Assembly: GCA_013076295.1 (NCBI GenBank)
Contig: RQOL01000479.1
Coordinates: 62,001-126,000 of the forward strand
DNA: 64,000 bases
Origin: Sanderia malayensis
Lineage: Eukaryota; Cnidaria; Scyphozoa; Semaeostomeae; Pelagiidae
Reading direction: 5' to 3'
Part shown: positions 11,049 to 22,674 of the stretch, piece after piece
Numbering within the stretch: position 1 is the stretch's first letter
Layout: each line of letters opens with the position of its first letter
The notes under the pieces: generated by a model
What the model was told of the DNA's origin: nothing
Database searches by the model: none
What the model saw: the letters and a program-made list of their open reading frames with translations, nothing else
Position numbers and translations under genes: made by a program

Positions 11049-14000
11049 TTACAGGACTTCTTGCAAAACAATGTTCTTTGTTTTCCTGCGTGTTTCCTCT
11101 GGGAGGAATACTTTGAGCCCGTTAAATGATGTTGCTCTTGACATGGCCACATATAACTGACCATGTGTGAACACGGGCTCAGGTAAGTACAAACCAACAT
11201 ACCTCAGGGATTGCCCCTGTGCCTTGTTGATTGTCAAGCAGTATGCAAGTCTGACTGGAAACTGTCGGCGTTTCATTTTGAACGGCATTTCCGTGTCCTG
11301 AGTGGAGATTGTGATCTTGGGAATCATGACCCGTTGTCCTCTGTGCTCCTTGGTAATGATCTCTGCTGTGATACGTGACGTCGGAGATGCCGAATTATGA
11401 GTCTTGTTCCGTTGCAAAGACCTTTCTTTGGATTGAGATTCCGCAGAAGAATGATCGTTGCACCAACCTAATGCAATGAATATTATTGTGATTAATGACG
11501 CTTTTTGTGGTGCACCACCTTTGCACATAATAATTGAATGCTAATAGGATGAAATATTGTAATCTTCCTACCTTGAGTTTAAGTCCGTGCAATGGCATTC
11601 CATTGGGAGTGAGTTGGTTGAGAAATTCAATGGGGTAGGCCTCTTCCTCATCTGGATCGTCTGTGACAACACTGTCTGTGCTGTAATAAGTTCTTTCGGG
11701 TGTTTGAAGTCTGTCCAGAATTAAGTCGTTCACTTGATGTGATAAGTCATTCTTCGGAGTCAGACAACAGCGTTCAGACATTGTTACAGGATCCATCATT
11801 AGGTGTGAATCTGGTGTGTTCGGCCTGGGAAAAATGAAGTTCAGCATGTCTTCTTTAGACGAAGTGCATATCTGTTGTGGCAGAATTACGTTGTCCAGTG
11901 CATCGTGTGCTTCTTGCCTGTTGCCAAGTCTGAGAAGCCATTCTGAGAATTCACGGTATGAATCATCTTGAACGGCTCTCATGTTGGTGTGTAAACGATG
12001 CTGCTGAAACTTTGTCCATAGATCAATGATCTGGTGTGATTTTAGAGTCTCTGCTACAATTCTTTCCCTTCCTGCTTTCGTGACGACAGGTAGAACTTGT
12101 CTGAAGTCACCACCAAGTAGCATGAACTTGCCACCAAATGGTCTGTCGACATGTGTAATGTCTCGAAGCAGTCGGTCGACTGCTTGTAATGCAAGTGCGG
12201 GAATCATGGAAGCTTCATCCCATATGAAGAGAGTAGTTTCGCGCAATACCTGTGCTCTCCTGCTCTGTCTCTTGACATTACACGTTGATTCAGCTTGAAG
12301 TGGTATAGGAATTTGAAAGGTAGAATGTGACGTTCTACCATTTATGAGCAGCGTTGCAGCAATTCCTGACCACGCCATGCACTGAACTTTATGTCCATTG
12401 GCTTGCAGATTGTGAACCAACGTGTTGTAAAGGAAAGTTTTCCCGTTCCAGCCGGCCCGTCAACAAGTGACAGTTCTGTTCGGATTGCGCGTTGATAGCA
12501 TCAGTGATTCCCGTGTATATGCTCGTTCAGGTTCAATCGGCCAGCATTTTTCTTCTCTCTGCATTGCAACATCATGTATTTTCTGTAATAATAATAATAT
12601 ATGAATAAATTGGAAAAAGCAGAGAATAATGTCAAAAATAAAATCCTTGTCTGACATTTAATACATTATATTTATAAAAGTACATATTAAATAACAATTA
12701 TACTGTTAGAATGACATATGCTGGAGTTAGAAGTCAGCTTTATGATCGATTGACATGTACTTTCAATTTTCTCAATGTCATAGACATTGATACATTGTCG
12801 GTCTTCAAAGCTATGGCCATATCTGGATGATTGAGTTGATCACGTCGTACAAATCTTCACTCAATGCTTCTTTGAACATGTTGAAGAGTGCTGCGATATC
12901 TGAAGGTGTTTGAAAAAGGAGTAATGTTGCAAACAACTGTCTCAGTTGTATTGGCATGTTGAAAATAACTGCCTCCTCCAAACAGCGTATATTTCAGCAT
13001 CATCTTCCAACAGACCTAGAGCTAAAGCAGCGTCTTTGAAGGAATTGCATAGGTTTCCTTCTATCGTGCGAAGATCTTCAAACGACGTGGCACCTCGTTT
13101 ATGGAGAAGCAATAGTCTTAGTGCGAATCTTTGCTCACATGGTCGTGGGTGAACTTGATATATTCTGCCTATGACAGGCATTGTTCTCCGCTGTCTTGCT
13201 TTCCATGTTTTGGTGCGCTCGTTGAAAACATAGTGTTCAGGAATTCGTGATAGAGATATTGGCGTGCAGCCGGGTCTTGTGCATTCAATTCAAACCAAGA
13301 CGTCAGTGTGGTTTTTTCATTGATGTTTTGTAATTGTTCGACCCTCCATTATCCTGAAAGTATACGGTCTGCTGATCAGGTAGATGAACATGCAGACGTT
13401 TGATAGTGTGACTTTTCTCGTGCATGGAAATTGGAATATTCTATGAACAGCTTCATGGGTCCAATATACCGGGCGTTGATGTATTGGCGTACTTCATCGT
13501 GCTCAATATCTTGAGGTACTTGTTGCTGCTGTCCTTGAGAATTTCCACGTGTGCCATTCTTGTCCTTTATGAATATATTTGAAAATATATTTCACGGACT
13601 TCACAGTGCTACATATTTCAGATTAATGTGACACTGATACTTGAGTAGAAGATGGCGATTATGTGGCACAACCCATGTATCATCTAGAAGTCGATCTTCC
13701 AGATTGACTGGGTGACGACAGCGTCGTCTGTAGAGGGATAACCATTCGCATTGACTTGTGTTTCGGCAGTGCGATCTTTCGGAAATCGTTTCTTGCATTT
13801 GTTATTCTCCATGCAAACACATCCGGGGTTTATATCACCGCATGGTCCATGTGTCATGTGCTTCAGTACTAACTTGTGATATCTTGCATCCTGTGGGTCC
13901 GGAATTTCAGCTGATATGAGTCGATCTACCTGTAGGTTTCGAGAAAAATATCACATGTAAGTTCTACACATCAAAATGCATTGTGTTTTACTAAGCAATA

Positions 14001-17000
14001 CAACTGATGATATATTTCATACTCATATAAATGTATAATATCTATCTTTACTCTATAATAGATTATTGCTATAGATGTTACCTCTTCAGGTGTTCGTGGT
14101 CTATCAGCCTCAGAGAGGAACAGAATCATGTGAGCGTGTGGTAGTCCTCTCTTCTGAAATTCGATGACATATACATGTGCAATAGTGTGTCCGAGAATGT
14201 GCTTGTGAAGACATCTTCCAGTAGTTCTTGTAGTTTTGTTGAAATACTCGTGTGACGATGTCAGGCCGGTCATTCGACTTCTGGTGTGGTAGAATGTTTC
14301 TGAAATCTCCTTCCACTTGGGATTGGCCGTCATGGTTAGGAAGATGTCAGGCTTGCCATACTTTCTTACGATGGTCATTGCATCTTGAAAGTTCTGGTAC
14401 ATATTTCGTTGACTGCCTGAAAAAGATGAGGGAAGTATGACAACACGACCGACATCAATATGAAGGGGTTCGTTGGGATTGTTTGCCCTGGCCATTTGAT
14501 TTTCGATTTCAGCCCTTCTGTTCAGGTGATCCATCAGGCCTCGATAACTGTCAGCACGTAATTGCCGTTGATTGTGCAAAATCCAGTTGAGCTTGTTTCC
14601 TTCTATTTTGGTGTATGCATCCACCAAATATTGTTGAAAGAGAAGTGTTGCCCTGTGGATGGTGGACAGTTGATTTCTGACTTGTATTCGGTACGAATAA
14701 TATTCGGCGATTGTAAGTTTGTACGGTGGTTACGATTAGCATTTTGCTGGCCTTGTCCTTCACGTGTAGGTAGACGTTGAAGGTCCACGCTGTATCCACG
14801 ATCACCCTGAAAGAACAACAATGGATAGGTTAGAGGATCCGCAACAGGATCTATGGCATTAATCTTCATAAGATTACCACGCCTTGTTCGAATTTGAAGC
14901 TCTCTATCCTCGGGATTAGGAGCACCGCCATTGCGTGTAGTGTAGACTGCTGCAATTTCTCTGGCAGTAGGATTATCATATCTTCGATCTTGTTCTGGGC
15001 GACCGGTAATAATCATCTTGAACGTGGGAATAGGCTGATCATTGGCAATGGCTTGCTGCCTTTGCTCTTCCAGTACTTCTCCCATTGTTTTAAAATGTTG
15101 AGCAAACCGATTTACTGCCATCAATTCGTTTTGCAGCAGTGCCACCATGTCTAAGTCCAAGTTTTGTTCTCTGGCTGTGTTTTGGCGTTCTTGCAGTGCT
15201 TGTTGGGTGTCCATAATGTATAATTCTGCATATTTTCGGGACCTGTCGGTTTCAGTTACCCCTGTTGAATTCAAATAAACATTGAAATTGTACTTCGTTA
15301 TATCGAGTGTAATTTTCAATGCAGCAAGTGCTTTGTTATAAAAGCATCATAAAGCGCCTTGATTTTCGATTGGACAACTCTTATATTCAGGCAAGCATAC
15401 AGAAGCTTATCATTGTATGTTGGGTGGGAAAAACTTGAGCGTTCTGTCAACATCCGTTTCATCAAGTGAAGGTATTATATGGAAATGTAGCACATTATGA
15501 GAGACGTTATATTACCTGTCATATGGTATGCGTTTCCATGTATGGTGATGACTGGTGGTCCTGCATTAGCGTGTCTTACAACGTTAGCTGTCCAGGATGC
15601 CATCGCCATTAGGAATTGTATCTACGGAAATTTTTGAGAAAATATTTAGATTCCTCAGTAGTTCCAGTGTATAAATGCATCACATTTGCCGGGGGTGGTT
15701 GAATGGGATCGAGAGTTATTAATCCTCCCATACAACATTTGTTGTATTGCTTTTTTGAGTTGAGTTCCTCTCGGAAGTACTTCGCTTCACAGTGAATACA
15801 TGTTCTGGTCATTTTCCCAAGATGATGAGGCATTGGGGAGAATTGAGGAATTTCAAGAATAGGTTGATTTACTTCCCTTTCTTGATGTTCGATGGGTTGG
15901 GGGACATCATCTTGGTGTTGTGGTTGGATTTCGTCATGCATTTCAACTTCTTGTGGTTGTACCGCTATTTGATTTTCTTCATTCTCATTTTCAAGGTTGG
16001 GTTGCAATTCCATAGCAGCAGGCAATATTTGTGGATCCTGAAATGCAATGCAATCTAAGTTAATATAATTCAATCATGTGTTTTGAAATGCATAAAACTG
16101 GAACTTGTGAAGATATGTCTAATTAGAGAGCAAAATAATTTCCTGACATGGTGCTATGGAGAATGACTGGTGTATTTTAAGCCAATTGTGATGGTAGTCT
16201 GTTTTACCTGATTATCATGTGGAATTGGAATGTGTTGTTCCACGTTGATTTCATCAGGTTGTGCTGGCCTTTCAATTTCATTATTTTCATTTTCAATATG
16301 TGTTTGGGGTTGCATCTGCATTGGCCGTATCTGTTAATAATGAAAATTAAATTAAATTAGTTATTTTAGTCATTAGTTAATAGAAATTTTAATGTCATTA
16401 CTGTGTGACTATGTAAATTGATATAAATATACATGGGAACTTATAATTATACATGTCTCAAGTAGGGAAATTGCATGAGGGATTTGGGTTATGGAAAATG
16501 GAGTTGCCTAACTGTAGTTAGCTTTTGTTAACAATTTCTTTTACCTCATTGTCATTTTGAGCTTGATTTACATTAAGCATCTCCACATCTGCCGTTTGTA
16601 TTGCTGCTGGACCTTCATGATTACGATTCAGAAGGGGTGTTGCAACTGCATAACCATCTGCGGTACCTGCAGATGGAAAAATATTGATAATTTGGTTGAT
16701 ATAATAACTGATTTAATTTTGATAGTTTTTAATTACAAAAAGCTGTATAATATATGGTTGACGTGATTGGAAAAGTTTAGCAGAAATTATTGAGTTGTGT
16801 ACCTGAAGTTGAGGGCCAGTGCTGCAGGATATTGTAAGCCAATGTTTATTGGTTGCGGTACTGCTATAAGTCCATAGTGGGGAAGCATCGCAGGTAGTTG
16901 CCATGGCACATACAGTGCTTGCATCTGTGGATAATGAACTGGGAGTGGTTGATATTCTGGGGCTGGTTGCTGAGGGTATTCTTGCTGCAACTGGTGAAGA

Positions 17001-17146
17001 TCATTCACTGCTCCCTGTACCGTATTATCGGGTGGTAAATCAGCAGGATGAGGCTGTTGGTTATTCTCACGACTTCGGCGATTTGCTTTCCTTACTTGAT
17101 CGCAGCGCCTTGAGCCGGTGATGCTTTTTCTGGCTTTTTTTGGCAT
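11049..17146 (-). pseudogene. Helitron Rep-PIF1 helicase, copy A
   Basis: A multi-exon gene encoding the HUH Rep/helicase that replicates and mobilises Helitrons. Exon 1 (16803-17146) starts MPKKARKSITG and is basic, then Q/P-rich. Exons 2-4 (16545-16666, 16208-16330, 15516-16037) are Q/E-rich and end with a zinc-ligand pattern (CIHCEAKYF, then CC). Exon 5 (from 15261) has the Helitron-like N domain, then Rep motif 1 FLTMTANPKW (~14320) and HUH motif GLPHAHM (~14135). Next come HMTHGPCG, the tyrosine motif VKYIFKYIHKG (~13585), a frameshifted Walker A (~12450), Walker B LFIWDEASMIP (~12220), GGDFRQVLP (~12105) and the last helicase motifs LTINKAQGQS and QLYVAMSRAT. All Rep residues are present, but at least five frameshifts break it (exon 2, exon 4 near 15612, near 14715, near 13560, Walker A near 12440). 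The exon 1 to 2 phase is unresolved. Confidence 0.9.
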
Positions 17147-17950
17147 TTTGCGAGAGATGATATAAAAAAAAGAAAAAAATGTGTTTTATATGCAACCCAA
17201 TTTAAGTGAAAATGTTAATATTTGAAATAAGAGTGATTTTTGTGAGCAAGTGGATGGGTTTTGTTGTTTTTTCGTGAGCTGCAAGATAAAATAAATAATT
17301 TAAAGCATAATTGTAAGAAATGTTTGAAATTACTCTTGATCGTGGAATTAAATTATTGGTTATTTAAAGTTCGCAAATAAAAATATTGGAGCACTTTATC
17401 TTATGACCTACATCACTCTTTCTATTGTGTTCTTCAAGAACTAAAAGGAAAACAGTTGCGATAATGTATAAATTGGAAAAGTTAATCATCCATTTGATGT
17501 GTTTGTGAAGGCTAGATTTTATTTGCATTATGCAGTTAATTTGCTTTTTATTGATAAGAAATTGTTGTGATTGTTCAGCTAAGTAGTTAAGCTTCAGATT
17601 TGGGAGATCAATGTACATTACAGGGTGAGGCATTTAAACATTAACTAAAATGGGCTTTGTATAACAACAATTGTTATGACACTCACCAAATATTTGAGGA
17701 ATCAACTTTCTTGAAACCCTGTTTTTAGAAAAGAAGAAAGATGATTTGGATGAATTTATTATCTTGTAAAAAGAAAGTTGCCATTAATACTAAGGAATGT
17801 TTAACATGTTAACTTGTATATTATTGTGTTGATTGAAATAAGAATAAAATGTCATGCTGAAGTGAAGGAGTGAAATACTTACTTTATAAAAAAACTTCAC
17901 TTTACTTTACTTTACTTTACAACAAAACTGGCTGGATATTAACCCAGAAG

Positions 17951-18019
17951 CCAGATGACAGAAACGCTAAAAACCAGATGACAGAAACGGTAAAAAAGAC
18001 AGTGCATTGCGATGCAATG
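17951..18019. repeat. Paired 23-bp direct repeats plus hairpin upstream of rep (copy A)
   Basis: CCAGATGACAGAAACG plus seven more bases is repeated head to tail at 17951 and 17974. Eight bases on lies a perfect inverted repeat, CATTGC-GAT-GCAATG (18005-18019). The layout recalls the iteron-plus-hairpin origins of rolling-circle replicons, but no function is shown. Copies B and C keep the same layout. Confidence 0.6.
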
Positions 18020-18247
18020 AAAGACAACCTGGCTTTAAAGAAGACGCTGTTGGTGTAAATATGGATGTTTAGGAAAGGTAAATTTCAACATTCAACTTAC
18101 CAATAACAAAGTAAAACAATCTTTGTAAGATTTTTTCTCAATATATAGACAATTATTATTTTCTTCCAATTTCTAACAACGTTAGATGTTGAACAAAATT
18201 TTACATTTGCTGTAGCAAGAAAGTAAACACGCAATTGCTATTTTAAA

Positions 18248-18255
18248 TTCGCGCC
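18248..18255. promoter_or_regulatory. TTCGCGCC box upstream of rep (copy A)
   Basis: AAATTCGCGCC lies about 1.1 kb upstream of the rep ATG. It resembles the AAATTTCGCGCC box upstream of the second gene. It is kept in C (51524-51531) and has one change in B. This may be a shared E2F-type promoter element. Confidence 0.35.
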
Positions 18256-18949
18256 AATTTGAAAGTTTGTGGCCTCTACTCGGGGCGTGCCTCGTTCTTG
18301 TTATTATTATATTATGATGATTCATTCTGTTTTGTCGATCTCTAGTATAAGAAGAAATAATTTGGTGGACTTTATTATGCAAGATATCTAGAAATAGATC
18401 ATTTCTCACCATGCGGATTGTGGGAATTGTTGAACACAACAACAGGAAAAACATTTCCACCACGGACACATGGAGAATGAAGTACATTGATTTTATTTTT
18501 GGTGATTGTTATATCTTCAGAAATATTGCTGTGGTAAAAATACCAATAATAAGAGTAGGCCATGGAAGGTTGACCAAAGGTAAGAAGGTTTATACGTTGT
18601 TTGAGTGGTGAATACATGAGGTGGAAGTAATTAATGATTTGCAGTTACAATAAATGACTTACATTTATAGACTTCAGGCCACATGAAAAGAACTGAGATG
18701 AGCCAACATGCTATAAAGTAGATTACATATTTCTTGTTGTTTTTCAGGAGCCCAGACATAAAGTGAATGTTTGTGGTCATTCCTTGTGAACATTATTATA
18801 GTAGGTGAGTTCATTTTAAGATTTGTTAATTGAAGATCATTTGTTCAAAAAGAAGGACAGTGTCTGTTTGCATGTTTTTTTTGATGAATTACAAAAGTTA
18901 GAAATAGAAGCCCTACATATTAATATTAAACATACTTACTATAGATACT

Positions 18950-19453
18950 ATAATAAATATATACATAAATACATACCTATTATACTATGTATAAAAATAA
19001 CTATACATAATAAATATACATACATACCCTACATACATACCCGACATACATACCCTACATACATACCCTACAACATACCCTACATACATACCCTACATAC
19101 ATACCCTACATACAACCCTACATACATACCCTACATACATACCCTACAACATACCCTACATACATACCCTACATACATACCTACATACATACCCTACATA
19201 CATAACCCTACATACATACCACATACCCACATACATACCCTACATACATACCTACAATACATACCCTACCAATACATACCCACAATACATAGCCTACATT
19301 ACATACCCTACAATACATACCCACATACATAACTACAATACATACCCTACAATACATACCCTACAATACATACCCTACAATACATACCCTACAATAGATA
19401 CCCTACAATACAATACCTACAATACATACCCTACAATACATACCCTACAATAC
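18950..19453. repeat. Satellite array in Helitron A
   Basis: Degenerate CCCTACATACATA and CCCTACAATACATA units after an AT-rich lead-in shared by Helitrons A, B and C. In all three copies the 5' region of the Rep gene runs straight into such an array, so the array looks like part of the element. Confidence 0.9.
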
Positions 19454-20432
19454 AACCCCCTGGCATGTGACCACGCTGCCGCCCCCCTGAAAGCCGTTTC
19501 TTCTGAAAGTGAAAAATTAAATTCCTCAGCCAACTTTAAAAGCATAAAAATTCTCCTAACTTGGTCAAAATTTGTCCATTTGAACTCAAATTACAGCAAC
19601 AGGAAGCTAATAGCTTGGCGAACATTTATCGAAAGTATTTGGGTGAAAATAACAAAGTTTTCGCAGGTTAAAATATATTTTTCGCGAATGCAAAACACAC
19701 GCGTGTTGCTTGAAAATTTCGTATTTTTCAGCAAAACCCAAACTCGGCTAAAACTGTCCAAAAACAGAGGAAAATCAACAAAACAAAAAAAACAAAGCCA
19801 GATAACTTTAGTTCTCGTGTAAATAAACAGTTATCGAAAGTTTAAATGGAGAAAATCGGCCCAGAACGACCCGAGAAAATCAAAATTGTCTTCGTGTTTT
19901 TGTTGACCCTTGGCTCAACACAAAAAACGTGAGGTTAAACAAAGCAAAACTTGTGCTATTTAAAGCAAAAAACAATTGAATAAAGGAAATACCTTAATAA
20001 TTGTCCACCAATTGTCTCCACAGGTCTTGACAACAATGACACGTCTTTACAATTGATTTCCGGCACGTATTCACGCTTAAACCCGAGCAACTTGCCGGCC
20101 GTTGAACTAAAAAAACACGTGCTTCTCCCTGCTCGTTTTGCATCTCATTAATTCTGTCCGTGGAACTTTGTAGAAAGTCGGAACACAAAATGGGCCATAA
20201 CTCCCGAACCGCTGGGGCTAGAAATTAGCGGAAAGCTTTACTGTCATCAGCACAATGCAGCGATCATTTCTATACCAATTCGAACCTTTAATGACCTCCA
20301 AAAAAAATCCTTTGTGTTCACCACGAAATTCCTTTGATCCCATTGTTTGGTCGAACGTCGATTGTTCACCAAACAATAGCCCATTGTTTAGAGTCGGCGG
20401 GTCACGTGTCGACGTAGATTATATATTAGAGA
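19454..20432 (-). repeat. Helitron 5' module M1
   Basis: A 5'-terminal module of Helitron A, shorter than the usual 1.5 kb. It lacks about 300 bp after the array and one arm (about 230 bp) of an internal direct repeat built on AGCTAATAGCTTGGCGAA. Near the 5' end it has an inverted repeat, ATTGTTTGGT and ACCAAACAAT, separated by 16 bases (about 20342-20377). Confidence 0.8.
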
Positions 20433-20711
20433 AAGCCGGGGGCGCTCGCGTTCGCTCGCTTCCTAGAGGGGAGCAAGTGAAAAAAACTTAATGTGGTTGG
20501 CTGTTGTCCTTTACCATTCGCTAACGCTCATGCCCCTTTCAACCCCACGTACAATAGGTTAGCTTGCTGCGCTCGCCTGTGGGTGGCGCACTTCGTGCGC
20601 TGCATTCGCTTATGCTCATGCTTCTTTAAACCCCACGTACAATAGGTTAGCTCGCTGCGCTCACCTGTGGTTGGCGCACTTCGCGCGCTGCATTCGCTAC
20701 CGCTTATGCCC
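20433..20711 (-). repeat. 3' module plus two tandem variant modules
   Basis: The first copy (about 20433-20530) is the standard CpG-rich block. Two further blocks of about 95 bp share CCCCACGTACAATAGGTTAG and keep GCGCAC-TTC-GTGCGC or GCGCAC-TTC-GCGCGC. The GCGCAC/GTGCGC pair is a compensated form of the usual GCGCGC/GCGCGC stem. Confidence 0.75.
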
Positions 20712-21315
20712 AAGCATACCCTACAATACATACCCTACATACATACATACATAGATACCCTACACTACATACCTTACAATACATACCCTACAATACATAC
20801 CCTACATACATACCCTACATAACATACCCTACAATACATACCCTACAATACATACCCTACAATACATATACTACAATACATACCTTACAATACATACCCT
20901 AGAATACATACCCTCCAATACATACCTTACAATACATACCCTAAAATACATACCTTACAATGCATACCTTACATACATACCCTACAATACATACCCTACA
21001 ATACATACCCTACAATACATACCCTACGATACATACCCTACAATACATAGCCTACAATTCATACCCTACAATACATACCCTACAATAAATACCCTACAAT
21101 AAATACCCTACAATTCATACCTTAGATAACATACCCTACAATACATACCATACAATACATACCCTAGAATACATACCCTACAACACATACCCTACAATAC
21201 ATACCTTACAATACATACCCTACAATACATACCCTACAATACATACCCTACAAAACATGCCCTACAATACATACCTTACAATACATACCTTACAATACAT
21301 ACCCTACAATACATA
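20712..21315. repeat. CCCTACAATACATA satellite array in U1
   Basis: An array of 14-bp units with scattered variants (CCCTACGATACATA, TAGCCTAC, CTTACAATACATA). Some variant strings recur in the array at 40129-41190, which suggests common descent. Confidence 0.95.
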
Positions 21316-22674
21316 CTACGACCCAACATTTCTAAAGAAAGTAAAGGTGGAGGTCGGATCCTTCCCCCTGGCAATCAACCGACCAGCGCCCACCCTCCCG
21401 CCCCCCTGAAAGCCGCTTCTGAAAGTTGATAGCTTCAATGTGAAGTTGGAAAAAAAAAGTTTGCTTCAAAAATTTTATGAATCCTGGAAAATTTAAACTC
21501 AATCTGTAATAAAAAATATATCAAACTGTAGCTGAGGAAACGGGAATCCGATAAAAATATTCACATTTCTTAACAGTGTTGTTTTGAATTTTAAGATGGT
21601 ATTTGGTGGAGCCCAATAACAAAGCCGTGAAAAAATTTATTCATCAGCCAACTTTAAAAACACAAATTTCCCCTAACTTGGTCAAAATTTGTCCATTTTA
21701 ACTCAAATTACACAACAGGGAACTGATACCTTGGCGAATAAGTATCGAAAGTACTTGGGTGCATTTGAGATGCTTTTCGCAAATTTATTTGGGTATTTTT
21801 GAAGCTCAAGACTTCATTTTCTTGACCAAAATTGGCCGTGAAATCAAACCCTTGCAAAAAATAGCAATTTAAACACGATTCACCAACTTTCAAATTCATT
21901 TAGCTGGCCAATTTTTGTCCTACACACCCCACAAAATATCAACATGAAGCTAATAGCTTGGCGAACATTTATCGAAAGTATTTCGGTGAAGAAACGAAAT
22001 ACTTTGGAAGGTTGAAGGTTAAAAAAAGTTTTGGAAGGTTAAAAATTAATTTTCGCAAATGCAAAACACACGCCTGTTGCTTGAAAATTCGTGTTTTCCA
22101 GCAAAATCCAAACTCGGCTAAAACTGTCAAAAAACAGAGGCAAATCAACAAAACAAAAAAAAACAAAGCCATATAACTTTAGTTCTTGTGTAAATAAACA
22201 GTTATCGAAAGTTTAAATGGAGAAAATCGGCCCCAGAACAACCCGAGAAAATCGAAATTGTCTTCGTGTTTTGGTTAGGCCCTCGAGCCGAAAAAAAACG
22301 TGAGGTTAAACAAAACAAAACTCGTGCTATTTAAAGCAAAAAACAATTGAATAAAGGAAATACCTTGAAATAATTGTCCACCAAGTGTGTCCACAGGTCT
22401 TGACAACAATTGACACGTCTTTACAATTGATTTCCGGCACGTATTCGTGGTTAAAGCCGAGGAACTTGCGCCCGTTCAACTAAAAAAACACGTGCTTCTC
22501 CCTGCTCGTTTTGCATCTCATTAACTCCGTCCTCGAACTTGCTAGAAGGTCGGAACACAAAATGGGCCAAACTCCCGAACCGTTTGGAGTAGAAATTAGC
22601 TTTACTGTGATCAGCGCAATGCAGGATCATTTTGATACCAATTTGAACCCTTATTCGCATCCCACAAAAAAGCC

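Larger units (their letters stand above)
5760..20432 (-). mobile_element. Helitron element A (autonomous-type, degenerate)
   Basis: A minus-strand element. Its 5' end is at 20432, where TCTC begins and is followed by TATAATCTACG. The order downstream is 5' module (19454-20432), satellite array, 5' region with 23-bp direct repeats and a hairpin, Rep-helicase gene (11049-17146), unassigned sequence, then the second gene (7135-7802). U4 has the same order of parts, which argues that they belong to one element. The 3' end is not located. The stated left limit is the edge of the segment shared with copies B and C, and the true end may be the block near 5294. A size near 15 kb would be at the large end for Helitrons. 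Confidence 0.6.
20433..22674 (-). mobile_element. Element U1 (non-autonomous Helitron, 5' truncated)
   Basis: The order is 3' module with a degenerate terminus (CTTT in place of CTAG), two extra tandem variant modules (about 20525-20711), a satellite array (20712-21315) and 5' module M2 (21316-22674). M2 stops about 250 bp short of its 5' end, where it is joined to Helitron B. Confidence 0.75.
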
